From Caldilineaceae bacterium (GTDB lineage Bacteria; Chloroflexota; Anaerolineae; Caldilineales; Caldilineaceae), in the NCBI GenBank assembly GCA_026645575.1, contig JAPKMW010000029.1, positions 36,700-100,699 on the forward strand: a stretch of DNA of 64,000 bases, in the 5' to 3' direction. This document shows positions 42,320-51,785 of the stretch, piece by piece. The number at the start of each line of letters is the position of its first letter. Position 1 is the stretch's first letter. Under the pieces are notes generated by a model, which saw only the letters and a list, made by a program, of their open reading frames with translations, did no database searches and had not been told where the DNA came from. Position numbers and translations under genes: made by a program.

Positions 42320-43511
42320 GACTGGTGGCGCCAATCAGGTTGAGGTGTGCCTGACCAAGGGGTGTTTGCAGTTCTAGTAGTTGTGCAATCGATTCGACAA
42401 TCTGAAAGGTCGCCTGGGGTTTCCCCAACGCCCGCGCGCGCGCAGTCATCTGCGCCAACTGATCACAGCCGTCGGTAAACCAATAGCGCACTGTATTCGC
42501 AATTTCCTGCGGTGAGTGACCGTAGCTCCCCACCTGATTTTGTAATACGTAGGGAATGTTGCCCTCTTCCTGACCTGGAATAAAGCCACTTAAGATGATG
42601 GGCAGCCCACTGATCAACGCTTCGGCAATGGTTCCGGGGCCGGCTTTGGTGACAATACAGTTACAGGCGGCCATCCACTCCGGCATGTTCTCGATAAAGC
42701 CATGCACCAAAGTAGGAATGCGCCAATGGTGATTGGCTAATTTTTGTCGCAGGCGGGCGTTCCTCCCACAAACAACCACCATTTGGCCCACTGCCTGCCC
42801 TGACTTGGCGAGGGTTTCATCGAGTTGACGAGCAATGGCTTCAACCGGGCCAACGCCTTCGCCCCCACTAATCAACAAAACTGCCGGCAGGTCGGCTTGT
42901 AACCCCAGGCGCTGACGTAATGCTGCGCCACTTTGCGGCGGCTGGGCAAAGGCTGGCCGCACTGGCAAGCCATAGAGGTATAGTTGCTTGGGGCGCAACC
43001 CCACCCGCCGAGCGAGCGAGTAGGCTTCCTTGCTGGCAACATAACAGGCATCAACCAAAGGATTAAACCAAAGCGGGTGCGCCGTCGCTAGATCGGTGAC
43101 AACCGTGACAAAGGGAACCCGCCGCTTCATTCGCCGCAGGGCATAAAGGGTAAACTCTTGCACAAGCGGATGGACGGAGACAATCAGGTCAGGCTGATAA
43201 GCGACAAAGGTGCGCGCCACCGATTCCCGCCCTAAATGGGCAACAACGGTGGAGAGGCGACGGATGGTGACGGGGTGATTGCCGGTCTTCCAGAGCAATT
43301 TCCAGAACCAGGCTGCTTCATTGACCAGAAAAGAGTAGGTGTTCGGGAGCAGGTTGAGTGGCTGCGGCAGGTGATCAATCAATAGATCGATAATCTCCAC
43401 CTGAAAACGTTCGCCATACAACTGGGTAAAGCCGGCTTTTAATGCTTCCGCACTGGCGCGATGACCGCCACCGGTGTTACTCATTAAGATGAGGATTCGT
43501 TGTGGCCGCAT
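42306..43511 (-). CDS. MGDG-synthase/UgtP-like glycosyltransferase (GT28)
   Basis: 401 residues. The MGDG_synth domain starts ILILMSNTGGGHRASAEALK and continues with a donor-binding domain: LISGGEGVGPVEAIARQLDE, VHGFIENMPEWMAACNCIVT and KAGPGTIAEALISGLPIILS. Enzymes of this group add glucose or galactose to diacylglycerol, making membrane glycolipids. Polar membrane-associated, no signal peptide. It lies beside the polyprenyl glycosylphosphotransferase gene on the same strand, separated by a hairpin. Confidence 0.85.
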   Translation of the reverse strand: MRPQRILILMSNTGGGHRASAEALKAGFTQLYGERFQVEIIDLLIDHLPQPLNLLPNTYSFLVNEAAWFWKLLWKTGNHPVTIRRLSTVVAHLGRESVARTFVAYQPDLIVSVHPLVQEFTLYALRRMKRRVPFVTVVTDLATAHPLWFNPLVDACYVASKEAYSLARRVGLRPKQLYLYGLPVRPAFAQPPQSGAALRQRLGLQADLPAVLLISGGEGVGPVEAIARQLDETLAKSGQAVGQMVVVCGRNARLRQKLANHHWRIPTLVHGFIENMPEWMAACNCIVTKAGPGTIAEALISGLPIILSGFIPGQEEGNIPYVLQNQVGSYGHSPQEIANTVRYWFTDGCDQLAQMTARARALGKPQATFQIVESIAQLLELQTPLGQAHLNLIGATSQAPA

Positions 43512-43521
43512 GAAGGTCTCA

Positions 43522-43601
43522 AGTCCGTAGTCCAGAGTCCGCAGTCCAGAGTCCGCAGTCCAGCGTCTTGGCTCTGGAGTGCGGACTCTGGATTGCGGAC
43601 T
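43522..43601. repeat. Hairpin of the agtccgcagtccag family
   Basis: Tandem agtccgcagtccag units at 43522-43563 pair with 43573-43601 (three mismatches in 29). It fills most of the gap between two glycosylation genes. Confidence 0.82.
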
Positions 43602-43604
43602 GTG

Positions 43605-45131
43605 CTAATAGGCGCCGCGTCCTTTGATCACTGCCGGGAGTGAGCGTAACAAAATGTGGAGATCAAGCGCCAACGTCCAGTTTTCCACATAGTAAATGTC
43701 AAGCAAAACCATCTCATCAAAGGTGAGATCACTTCGCCCGCTCACCTGCCACAGCCCCGTAATCCCCGGACTGACACCCAAGCGCTTTTTATGCCATTCC
43801 TGATATTGTTCTACCTCATGGGGCAGATTGGGCCGTGGGCCGATCAAGCTCATCTCACCACGCAATACATTGTAGAATTGGGGCAATTCATCCAGGCTAT
43901 AGCGACGCAGCCATTGCCCAACTCGTGTGATGCGCGGGTCGTTACGCACCTTAAAGAGTGGGCCAGTAGCCTCATTCAGCTTTGCCACCCGATCCTGTTG
44001 CGCATCAGCGCCTATCACCATCGAACGGAATTTGTAACAGGTGAAGGGTTTGCCATTTCTACCGATGCGGGTTTGTTGGTAGATCACCGGCCCGGCTGAA
44101 TCGAGCCGGATCGTCAGGGCAATCAACACCGCCAATGGCAAGGCGACCAGCCCCAGCAGTGCGGTCAACGCTAGATCGGTGGCCCGTTTCAAGACCAGAT
44201 TCCACCCTTGAATTGAAAGATTGCGCGAACTGAGCAGCGGAATGCCATCCAGTTCTTCAACCTGCAACTGGTTTTTGGTCAACTGGAAGAAATCCGGCAC
44301 AATTTGCGCGCGAATTTGCCGCTGTTCACACACGTGCAGCAGATGTTGCACCATCCGATGGCTTTGCCAGGGCAAACAGATGATCATCTCGTCAATGGCG
44401 TGCTGGGTTAGAACCTCGTGACAATTTTCCAACGGCCCCAGTGCTTTAAATGGACCGATATCGGTTTGCCCTTTGGTCACATTGTCATCGAGGAAGCCAA
44501 CCACCTGATAGCCCAGTTCCGGGCGTGCCATCACCGTGCGCATGACCATACGTCCTACATCGCCGACGCCGACCAATAGCACGCGCTTGACGCCAATCCC
44601 GTAGTGACGCAAATGTAGACGACCCGCAATAATCAACAGGCGGCTCAGACCGAGAAAGAGCGTAATGAGAATAGCTGTGTAAAGATAAAGCAAACGACTA
44701 TAGGAGAGTGGTTCATAGACCAGGTTGATGCCGCTTAGGACAACAACCGCCAGCGTTGTCGCCGTGCCGATCATATAGGTCTCTTCGATGACACTGCGCC
44801 CCGCCTTATAAGGGTAAACCCGCGAGAAGCGAAAGGAGAGCAGGCAGACAACGACCAACAAAGTGGCAAAACCCAAATAGGCTTGAATGCCGACCTGATT
44901 GGCTGGGTCAACCGTGCGCCCTAATTGCCAGAGATAGCGCATGGCATAGGCGCCGGCAAAGGCCAGTAGAATCAGCAGAATATCGGCCATCAACAGCAGT
45001 GGCTGCCAGCGGCGGGCTGGGATCGACCGGGCCAACCGGGCCAACGGGCTATCCTGTTTGCCAAACATCAGCCGTTTTTCCGCGGTGTTGGCGGAAGAAG
45101 TTGAAAGATTGATCTGATTAGCCGTCGCCAT
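43605..45131 (-). CDS. Polyprenyl-phosphate glycosyl-1-phosphate transferase (WcaJ/PssY-like)
   Basis: 508 residues. Four to five N-terminal membrane segments, a Rossmann-like central domain (VKRVLLVGVGDVGRMVMRTV) and the bacterial sugar transferase domain: FTCYKFRSMV, YSLDELPQFYNVLRGEMSLI, GPRPNLPHEV and GITGLWQVSGRSDLTFDEMV. It starts exopolysaccharide synthesis by moving hexose-1-phosphate to undecaprenyl phosphate. A possible -10 (TATAAA) ends only a few bases before the ATG. Confidence 0.92.
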   Translation of the reverse strand: MATANQINLSTSSANTAEKRLMFGKQDSPLARLARSIPARRWQPLLLMADILLILLAFAGAYAMRYLWQLGRTVDPANQVGIQAYLGFATLLVVVCLLSFRFSRVYPYKAGRSVIEETYMIGTATTLAVVVLSGINLVYEPLSYSRLLYLYTAILITLFLGLSRLLIIAGRLHLRHYGIGVKRVLLVGVGDVGRMVMRTVMARPELGYQVVGFLDDNVTKGQTDIGPFKALGPLENCHEVLTQHAIDEMIICLPWQSHRMVQHLLHVCEQRQIRAQIVPDFFQLTKNQLQVEELDGIPLLSSRNLSIQGWNLVLKRATDLALTALLGLVALPLAVLIALTIRLDSAGPVIYQQTRIGRNGKPFTCYKFRSMVIGADAQQDRVAKLNEATGPLFKVRNDPRITRVGQWLRRYSLDELPQFYNVLRGEMSLIGPRPNLPHEVEQYQEWHKKRLGVSPGITGLWQVSGRSDLTFDEMVLLDIYYVENWTLALDLHILLRSLPAVIKGRGAY

Positions 45132-45409
45132 GTACTTTATAAATCCTTATCGGCCCGTAACAGTAAGGTACTCTCAAAGAAATAAGTATCCGGTAGGCGT
45201 CTACCGAGGGATATTTTACTTTTTGAAAACGCCTAACTACTCAGCCCGCTCCTAGCCTCACCCGTTCCAGAGAATTCTCTCACGTTTGTCAAGCCCCAAT
45301 TTGATGAAAATCAGGATTCCCATCAAGTTGGCAAGAGAATATTGGTATCTTAGGATCATAGCATCCAGTTTACCACAACTCTTTGCTTATTCTGAATGTT
45401 AACTACTGA
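45132..45409. other. Intergenic region with small inverted repeats
   Basis: Holds cggtag-gcgt-ctaccg (45191-45206), a half-copy of the 40794 repeat (45236-45256) and ttgatg...catcaa near 45301-45326. No gene seen. Confidence 0.5.
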
Positions 45410-46666
45410 TTATTGATATTTAGCGCTGACGGCCTTCTCGCGCGCCTGCGCCCGTGCCCAGGCATGGGGAAAGCGCGGATTGGCAAAGACGTAGGGGCCG
45501 GGGATATAGGGGAATTGTTTTGCCAGGTCGGGCGCCAGTTCCATACCGAAGCCCGGTTTGTCGCTGAGGGTGATATAGCCGTTTACCGGTCGATACGGCT
45601 CCGTAAAGAGCGCTTCCCGAAAGGGATTCGGGTAGAGGAAGAATTCGCACATGTGACCGCTCGGCACACCGGCGACCGTATGCAGGTTGCACATCGTCCC
45701 AAGGCTGGAACTCCAGTTGTGCGTCACCAGCTTCACGCCATGCTGCGCCGCCAACCGCCCAATCTGCCAATTCTCCGTGATCCCAATGATAAAGCTGTCC
45801 GATTGCACGGCGTCGTAGATGCGTTCTTCCAGCCAAGGCTGCGCTTCGGCAAAGCTGCGGAAGCGTTCACCACCCCAAAGCATCACCCTGGGCATCCGCT
45901 CTTTGAGCGCTCGATAGTCGGCAAATTGCGCCGGCCCTTCATCGCCCATCGGCTGCTCAAAGAAGAGGAAGTTCAGATCATTAATGATCGGCGCGATTTC
46001 CAGACACTCGGCAAAGGTCCACGAGTCGTAGCCCTTCTTCTCCAACCCCAACCCAAAATCGGGGCCGACCGCCTCCCGTAACTGGCGGCAGATGTCACCC
46101 AGTTTGGTTGGCGTGATGGCGGCCTCTTCCCAGTCGGTGCCGGGCCGCCACTTGAAGGTGTCAAAGCCCATCGCTTTGTAGCGCAGCGCCTCTTCGATCA
46201 ACGCGTCGGCGCCATAAGGCTTGCCGTCGCCCTTGTCATAATAGGTCCAGAGGACGCCACCGCTGGCATAGACCTTGACCCGTGGATTCGGCTCGTTGTC
46301 CGTCGCCAACAGTTGATAGACCGGCTTGCCCGTCGCCTTGCCGATGAGATCCCAGCAGGCGACATCGATCCCTGCCGGTAGCCCCGTTGCGATGAGGTCA
46401 AACGGGTTCTGGCCGATCAGGTGGCGATAGTCATTGGGATCATTGACATTGCCCGGCCCAATGCCGACTAGCCCCTGGTCGGTGAACACTTCGACAATCG
46501 CCACATCATACTTGGTCAACACCACCGGGCCGCACTCATGGACGTAAGAACCGTCAGCAGGCTGATAGGTCAGGCGAGTGAGTTTGACATCGCGGATGGT
46601 GAGTGGTTCACGGTGAAGGCTGGCGAGCAGGGGTGTAATGCTGTTAAAGGGTGATTGGGTGGTCAT
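45410..46666 (-). CDS. Enolase-superfamily (mandelate racemase/muconate-lactonizing type) dehydratase
   Basis: 418 residues. N-terminal capping domain (AIVEVFTDQGLVGIGPGNV) and barrel domain with AGIDVACWDLIGKATGKPVY, FKWRPG, acidic metal-ligand candidates in GLGLEKKG, FFEQPM and WGGERF, and a catalytic-type His in VTHNWSSSLGT. Members dehydrate or racemise sugar acids. Exact substrate unknown. It is the first of two paralogues in a catabolic island with alditol oxidase and SDRs. Confidence 0.88.
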   Translation of the reverse strand: MTTQSPFNSITPLLASLHREPLTIRDVKLTRLTYQPADGSYVHECGPVVLTKYDVAIVEVFTDQGLVGIGPGNVNDPNDYRHLIGQNPFDLIATGLPAGIDVACWDLIGKATGKPVYQLLATDNEPNPRVKVYASGGVLWTYYDKGDGKPYGADALIEEALRYKAMGFDTFKWRPGTDWEEAAITPTKLGDICRQLREAVGPDFGLGLEKKGYDSWTFAECLEIAPIINDLNFLFFEQPMGDEGPAQFADYRALKERMPRVMLWGGERFRSFAEAQPWLEERIYDAVQSDSFIIGITENWQIGRLAAQHGVKLVTHNWSSSLGTMCNLHTVAGVPSGHMCEFFLYPNPFREALFTEPYRPVNGYITLSDKPGFGMELAPDLAKQFPYIPGPYVFANPRFPHAWARAQAREKAVSAKYQ

Positions 46667-46842
46667 ACTCTACTCATTTCTATCCGTTATTGAAAAGATA
46701 GGATTGGATTATACGATTTGTTGCGCAGCTTCGCCAACTTTATTGCTGTAAAGGGATAGGTAGAAGCAGGTTGGTGAAGTTTCCAATGCCCTCAAATTGG
46801 GATAGAATAAATTCAATTTGTTGCGTATGGAGGAAGTGACTC

Positions 46843-47910
46843 ATGGCGAAACGGCAAAAGAAGAGCACTACAGACAAACAAGAGACAACACTCGAAGCGG
46901 TTGTAGCCCAACCGCTGTTGGAACCTTCCTTTGTCGAAGTGATCGACATGATTCAACAAGCGCGCCAACAAGCATACCAAACCATCAATACTACCTTGAT
47001 CGATCTATATTGGCGGATTGGCGAATACATTAGCCGCAAAATGGAAACAGCCGCTTGGGGTGACAGTGTCGTAGATCAACTGGCAGAATATATCAACCGG
47101 GAGCATCCTGACATCAAGGGGTTCACCCGGCGGAATCTGTTTCGTATGCGTCAATTCTTTGAGACCTATCGACATGATGAAAAAGTCGCACCACTGGTGC
47201 GACAATTGCCCTGGACACACAATCTACTTATTCTAAGCCGATGCAAACGTCCCGAAGAGCGTGAGTTCTATTTGCGCCTCTGCATGCGTGAGCGATGGGG
47301 AAAGCGCGAGTTAGAACGGCAACTTGCTGGCGCGCTTTTTGAACGCACCATTTTAGCGCCGCCAATTGTGTCACCGCTGGTGACACAATTATATCCCAAC
47401 GCCACAACGGTGTTTAAGGACACCTACCTGCTTGAATTTCTTGATCTACCTGCGGTTCATTCCGAACGCGATTTGCAGGAAGCGTTGGTGGCGAATCTGC
47501 GCAACTTTTTGTTAGAACTTGGCGCCGATTTTACCTTTGTTGGCGAACAGTTTCGCCTTTAGGTGGGTGGACGTGATTTTGCGCTTGACCTCTTATTCTT
47601 TCACCGGGGATTGAACTGCCTGGTGGCTTTTGAACTCAAGATTGACGAGTTCCAACCAGAACACTTGGGCAAGCTCCAATTTTATCTGGAAGCCCTAGAC
47701 CGTGATATCCGCAAGCCGCATGAAAGCCCTTCGATTGGCGTTCTACTCTGTGCCACCAAAGACAGCGAGGTGGTCGAATATGCCCTCAGTCGCACCCTGT
47801 CACCGGCGCTGATCGCAGAGTACCAACTCCATTTACCCGATAAGCAACTGCTTCAACGCAAGCTTCACGAATTTTACACCTTGGCAGAAGTATCTTCGTC
47901 TATGAAATGA
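46843..47910 (+). pseudogene. YhcG/DUF1016-type PDDEXK nuclease interrupted by an in-frame amber codon
   Basis: The frame from ATG 46843 (GGAGGAAG upstream) runs 239 codons to TAG at 47560-47562 and continues in the same frame to 47910, 355 codons in all. N-part: RQQAYQTINTTLIDLYWRIG and NLLILSRCKRPEEREFYLRL (DUF1016_N). C-part after the TAG: GGRDFALDLLFFHRGLNCLV with AFELK, the PD-(D/E)XK nuclease core. Homologues read straight through, with Glu or Gln expected at the TAG. Either a recent nonsense mutation or readthrough. A GTG directly after the stop could restart the nuclease half. Confidence 0.82.
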
Positions 47911-47963
47911 TGAATGACAATGTTGAAGGATTTTATAACTTTGCCGCCAACTAGGCTTCGTTG

Positions 47964-48014
47964 TTCCCAGCCTATGCAACGCAAGTCTGTGCCATGCGTT
48001 GCATAGGCTGGGAA
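47964..48014. repeat. Perfect 20-bp inverted repeat between convergent genes
   Basis: ttcccagcctatgcaacgca at 47964-47983, complement at 47995-48014, loop 11 bases. Confidence 0.92.
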
Positions 48015-48020
48015 GAGATT

Positions 48021-49295
48021 TTAACTGCTCACGTAACCAAAGAAGCGCTCCAAATAACCATTACGAAACTTCCCCGACGGATCATAGCGCCGCAACAGCG
48101 CCTGGAAATCCGCCCAGCGTGGATAGAGCGGTTGGAGTTGCGCTGCCGTCATGGTAAAGAGCTTGCCCCAGTGCGGACGGGCCTGGAAGGGGGCCAGCCG
48201 TTCTTCGATCAGCGGCAGCACCTGCTTTACCTCGTCCCACGGCTTGTTCCACGAAAAGTGCAGACCGATGGAGGGAGAGTGATAGTTATGACTCAGCCAA
48301 AGGTTATCGGCGGCAATGGAACGCACTTCCGAGAGCAGCAACACGGATGTCAGGGCCGGTTCCAGTTCCGCCAACGCTTTGAGGGCCGGCACGGCATATT
48401 CGCGCGCGACAAAGTATTCACTCTGCGAATCGCCTTTGCTAATAAGATTGGACTGGTTGTGGAAGTGGGCCAGCCGTTCATGCCACGGGCCGGGAATGCC
48501 CATTTGAATGGTACAAGGATCAGCCGGGAAAGCCGTTACCGGGTGGCGATTGACCGGGGCAAGGGGCGCGCCATAGAAGGTGGGCGCCACCGGCAGCGCT
48601 TCCCCATTTGTCAACTTGTGCTTAATCCAAACCTGGCTGACGTTATTCTCTTTCCAGTCGGTGAAGAGGCTGACGCTGTAGGCACTGCCCATGATAGCGT
48701 CAAAGTTCTCCACCACCTGGGCGAAGGCCATGTTTTCATAGACCTCCTGCTGCATCATGTAGGCCGGTTCGATGTCGAGTGTCACTTTGGTAACAACGCC
48801 CAAGCCGCCCAGCCCGACGACGGCGCCCAGAAAGGTCTCGCCATCGCGTTCACGGGTGAGGGTGATCACCTCACCATCGGCAGTGACAAGCTCCATACCG
48901 GCGATGGCGGTGGCCAGGTTGCCGTTGCCATCACCGGAACCGTGGGTGGCGGTGGCAACCGCGCCGGCAATGGTGATATGGGGCAGCGACGCCATGTTGT
49001 GGACGGCGTAACCGGCTTGGTCCAACCAGGCGCCAAGCTCAATATAGGTGCAGCCGCCATTGACCGTCACTGTTTTGCCCTGGTTGTCAAAGAGCAGCGT
49101 GGGGGCCAGCTTCTCCAGGGAAATCAGATCCTCGGTGCAATCGGCAATATCATGAAAACAGTGACGCGACCCCAGCACCCGCACTTTGCTGCTCTGCTGG
49201 ACAATGCTTTGCACCTGCTCCACGGTGGTCGGTGCATGATACCGGGCGGCACAGAAGGTGTGGTTGCCGGCCCAGTTGAGTTGATTGGTTGTCAC
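48021..49295 (-). CDS. FAD-linked alditol oxidase (AldO/xylitol-oxidase type)
   Basis: 424 residues, GTG start with AAAGGA upstream. FAD-binding PCMH domain with VLGSRHCFHDIAD, where His45 matches the covalently flavinylated His of AldO, and HNMASLPHITIAGAVATATH. C-terminal ALO domain ends RPHWGKLFTM and DPSGKFRN. AldO oxidises the terminal CH2OH of xylitol, sorbitol or similar polyols to the aldose with H2O2. The whole length resembles Streptomyces AldO from memory. Fits a polyol/sugar-acid pathway with its neighbours. Confidence 0.9.
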   Translation of the reverse strand: MTTNQLNWAGNHTFCAARYHAPTTVEQVQSIVQQSSKVRVLGSRHCFHDIADCTEDLISLEKLAPTLLFDNQGKTVTVNGGCTYIELGAWLDQAGYAVHNMASLPHITIAGAVATATHGSGDGNGNLATAIAGMELVTADGEVITLTRERDGETFLGAVVGLGGLGVVTKVTLDIEPAYMMQQEVYENMAFAQVVENFDAIMGSAYSVSLFTDWKENNVSQVWIKHKLTNGEALPVAPTFYGAPLAPVNRHPVTAFPADPCTIQMGIPGPWHERLAHFHNQSNLISKGDSQSEYFVAREYAVPALKALAELEPALTSVLLLSEVRSIAADNLWLSHNYHSPSIGLHFSWNKPWDEVKQVLPLIEERLAPFQARPHWGKLFTMTAAQLQPLYPRWADFQALLRRYDPSGKFRNGYLERFFGYVSS

Positions 49296-49318
49296 GATGG
49301 TAGTCCTTTGTGATGTGG

Positions 49319-49391
49319 AAGAGATTAGAGAGATTGAGAGATTAGGAGATTGGCTTAGAATCTCTCAATCTCCTAATCTCTCAATCTCTTC
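49319..49391. repeat. Hairpin of the agattgag family
   Basis: gaagagattagagagattga... at 49319-49352 pairs with 49359-49391 with one short indel; loop only about six bases. Confidence 0.85.
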
Positions 49392-49397
49392 GATTCT

Positions 49398-50288
49398 CTA
49401 AAATTCCAGTTGTTCAAAATTCTGCCAGCTATCCTGGGGTGTCCAGCCAAGCAGGCGTTCGGCTTTGCGCAGATCGAAAACGGAAGCGTAGGGGTTCTTC
49501 TGATAATAATCGACTTCTTTGAGGGGTGGTAGCTCGCCATAAATTGCCTGTAATAAGTCCAGGGTTGGGATGCCATAACTCGTGTTGGCGGCGGTGAAGA
49601 AGAATGCTTCGTAGCGCATGGTCTGCTCTACCGGAAATTGATAGGCGGTCGCCGCCAGACAAGCGCGGGCCACATCGCGCACAGAAATATAACCACCGAG
49701 CCAGGCCGTCTCTTTGTCAAAGTTACCAGCACGGGCATCGGCCACTGTGCGCGCCGCCTTTTCTCGCCAGCGTTTGACCCAAACCCAGTTGTAGCGCAGC
49801 GAGATGGCTTCAAGGCCATAGGCTTTGGCATAGGTTTCTGCCATCCGTTCACCAAAGTGTTTGGAGAGGCTGTAGCTCTCGTGCGGCCAAAGCGGATGTT
49901 CCTCGTCGATGGGTACATAGAGTGGCTTGAGTGGGCTATTGTGGATGCCAAAACCGGTGCTGGAATCGCTACAGCAGTAGACAATGCGCGGGATGCCATT
50001 GAGTCGCACCGCCTCAAAGACCGTAAAGTTGATGGCGGTGTTGACGCTGATCACCTCTACTGGCGGGTCATTGTAGGGATCAGGGATGGCGGCGAGGTGG
50101 ATCACTTGATCAAAGCCAGCCAACACAGCGCAACTCTGCTCCAGATTGCGTAGATCGGCTTTGATAAACCCAATACCATTGGGCGGCGGCGTTCGATCAA
50201 TCGAAACTACCTCGTGGCCGGCGCGGACTAATTCATCACAGACGTAAACGCCAATGGCACCGCTGCCCCCGGTTACGGCAATACGCAT
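49398..50288 (-). CDS. NAD-dependent epimerase/dehydratase (uronate-dehydrogenase-like)
   Basis: 296 residues from the ATG at 50288 with AAGGA upstream. Extended SDR: GGSGAIGVYVCDELVRAGHE (GxxGxxG), NTAINFTVFEAVRLNGIPRI, and the catalytic SDSSTG / YSLSK (Tyr-x-x-x-Lys) pair. Overall similar to uronate dehydrogenases or sugar epimerases. Position between alditol oxidase and a sugar-acid dehydratase favours a role in sugar oxidation, by inference. Confidence 0.85.
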   Translation of the reverse strand: MRIAVTGGSGAIGVYVCDELVRAGHEVVSIDRTPPPNGIGFIKADLRNLEQSCAVLAGFDQVIHLAAIPDPYNDPPVEVISVNTAINFTVFEAVRLNGIPRIVYCCSDSSTGFGIHNSPLKPLYVPIDEEHPLWPHESYSLSKHFGERMAETYAKAYGLEAISLRYNWVWVKRWREKAARTVADARAGNFDKETAWLGGYISVRDVARACLAATAYQFPVEQTMRYEAFFFTAANTSYGIPTLDLLQAIYGELPPLKEVDYYQKNPYASVFDLRKAERLLGWTPQDSWQNFEQLEF

Positions 50289-50358
50289 ACGCTTATTCCT
50301 TTTTGATAGAAGGTTGATCGTTATGATAACGTAGAGGAAATACCAAGTCAAGGCAATT

Positions 50359-50388
50359 TACCCGGAAAACCCATTGGCTTTCCGGGTA
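50359..50388. repeat. Perfect 10-bp hairpin
   Basis: tacccggaaa at 50359-50368 and tttccgggta at 50379-50388, loop 10 bases. Confidence 0.75.
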
Positions 50389-50403
50389 TACCTACCCATC
50401 CCG

Positions 50404-51663
50404 CTATAACGAACTACTCCAGAACGGCGCTGCCGTGGCGCGGGCGTGCATCTCTGCCCAACCGGCGGAACCATCGTCGCGGCGGACGTGCATCCGCGCC
50501 CCGCGGTCTTGCACCGGAATGTTGCCGGCGAAAGCATCCGTCCAGCACTGTTGGATGTTGGCATAGTGACGCACGCGATTGCCCGGCCAGGCAATGGAAA
50601 GCAGAAGCTCCGCCCGTGGAATCTCGTAGGGCGGTTCCATCTTGTATTTCATCAGCGCCGCCTCGTCTACTTCGACGCCTAGCCCCGGCGCATCGGGGAC
50701 ATGGGCATAGCCTTCCGTCACTTGGATGGGACGGACAATCAAATCATCGGCGTAGTTATTGAGACAGTTGACTGCCGGCCATTGGGCGTGGGTCAACACG
50801 GCGCCCAGTTGGATCGAGAGCGCGGTGGTAAGGCCGGCGCCGACGATTTGCAGGAAGAAAGGTTTGTCAAATTGGGCCGCCAGCGTCCCTTCACGCAGAA
50901 CGCGGGCCACGCCGCCGCCGATGACAAAGCCATCGCACACTTCATCGCGCACCGCCGTTGGGAAGGGCGGGTCGCCAAAGTGGAGGGCAATGGCCTTCTT
51001 GATCTTCTGGCGCAACTGGCGTTGACCTTCGGCGTCCCGCTGGAAGATGGGCGATTCATAGAGAGCGACCCGCTCCTGTTTGTCCAACTCGCTGAGGACG
51101 GGGGCGGCGTTGCTGGCGTTGATCAACATCTGGTTCCAGTCCATGTCGATCTTGAAGTGGGGTGGCGTTACCTCACTCATCTGATCAACCTGCTCGTAGA
51201 CATCCCACCAGGGGCGCGCTTTGGTTTTGAGCGCGGTGTAGCCTTTGGCCAGCGCATCTTTGGCCTCTTCGGCCAGCGCTTCGGGCGGAAAGTCGATATT
51301 CCACCAGGCAATCGGCACCGCTTCGCGCACCTTGGGCTGGTTGAAGAGGCGATAGGCCGGCACCCCTAGCGCCTTGCCCACCACATCATAAATTGCCATC
51401 TGTAAACCGGCGCCCAACGAATCGTCGCCCAGAAAGTCAGCGGCGTTCTGGCCCTTGACCCGTGCAATGGCTTCATCGGAGACGCGCCCCCAGGTGTAAT
51501 GGGGCAACGTCTCGCCGTAGCCAACCAACCCGGCATCGGTGGTCAGGCGGACGATCTCACAGATGCACCATTGCCAGACTTCACGAGCGTTCCACTCTTC
51601 ACAGCGCGGCGTCATCGGCGCGCGCACGGTGATGCGTTCAATATCGGTGACAATCAGCTTCAT
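50404..51663 (-). CDS. Enolase-superfamily (mandelate racemase/muconate-lactonizing type) protein
   Basis: 419 residues, AAGGA nine bases before the ATG. Capping domain with GLVGYGETLPHYTWG; barrel with AIYDVVGKALGVPAYRLF, TALKTKARPW (KxK base motif), FKIDMDWNQM (metal-binding Asp and Asn) and ALYESPI. It differs clearly from the paralogue at 45410, so the two probably act on different acids. Substrate not deducible. Confidence 0.88.
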   Translation of the reverse strand: MKLIVTDIERITVRAPMTPRCEEWNAREVWQWCICEIVRLTTDAGLVGYGETLPHYTWGRVSDEAIARVKGQNAADFLGDDSLGAGLQMAIYDVVGKALGVPAYRLFNQPKVREAVPIAWWNIDFPPEALAEEAKDALAKGYTALKTKARPWWDVYEQVDQMSEVTPPHFKIDMDWNQMLINASNAAPVLSELDKQERVALYESPIFQRDAEGQRQLRQKIKKAIALHFGDPPFPTAVRDEVCDGFVIGGGVARVLREGTLAAQFDKPFFLQIVGAGLTTALSIQLGAVLTHAQWPAVNCLNNYADDLIVRPIQVTEGYAHVPDAPGLGVEVDEAALMKYKMEPPYEIPRAELLLSIAWPGNRVRHYANIQQCWTDAFAGNIPVQDRGARMHVRRDDGSAGWAEMHARATAAPFWSSSL

Positions 51664-51705
51664 CAGTTGTATCCTTTACATGCGTGATTGATAGTGGGTG
51701 AGGGG

Positions 51706-51776
51706 GATTAAGAGATTGAGAGATTGAGAGATTGAGAGATTGTATGGCCTAATCTCTTAATCTCTCAATCTCTTTC
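51706..51776. repeat. Hairpin of the agattgag family
   Basis: gattaagagattgagagatt... at 51706-51741 pairs with 51751-51776; left arm has extra tandem units. Confidence 0.82.
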
Positions 51777-51785
51777 ATTTTTCAA

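Noticed and set aside
47961..49313. 450-codon plus-strand open frame opposite the alditol oxidase
   Set aside because: It is the antisense shadow of a clear FAD-linked oxidase; its translation has no domain signature.
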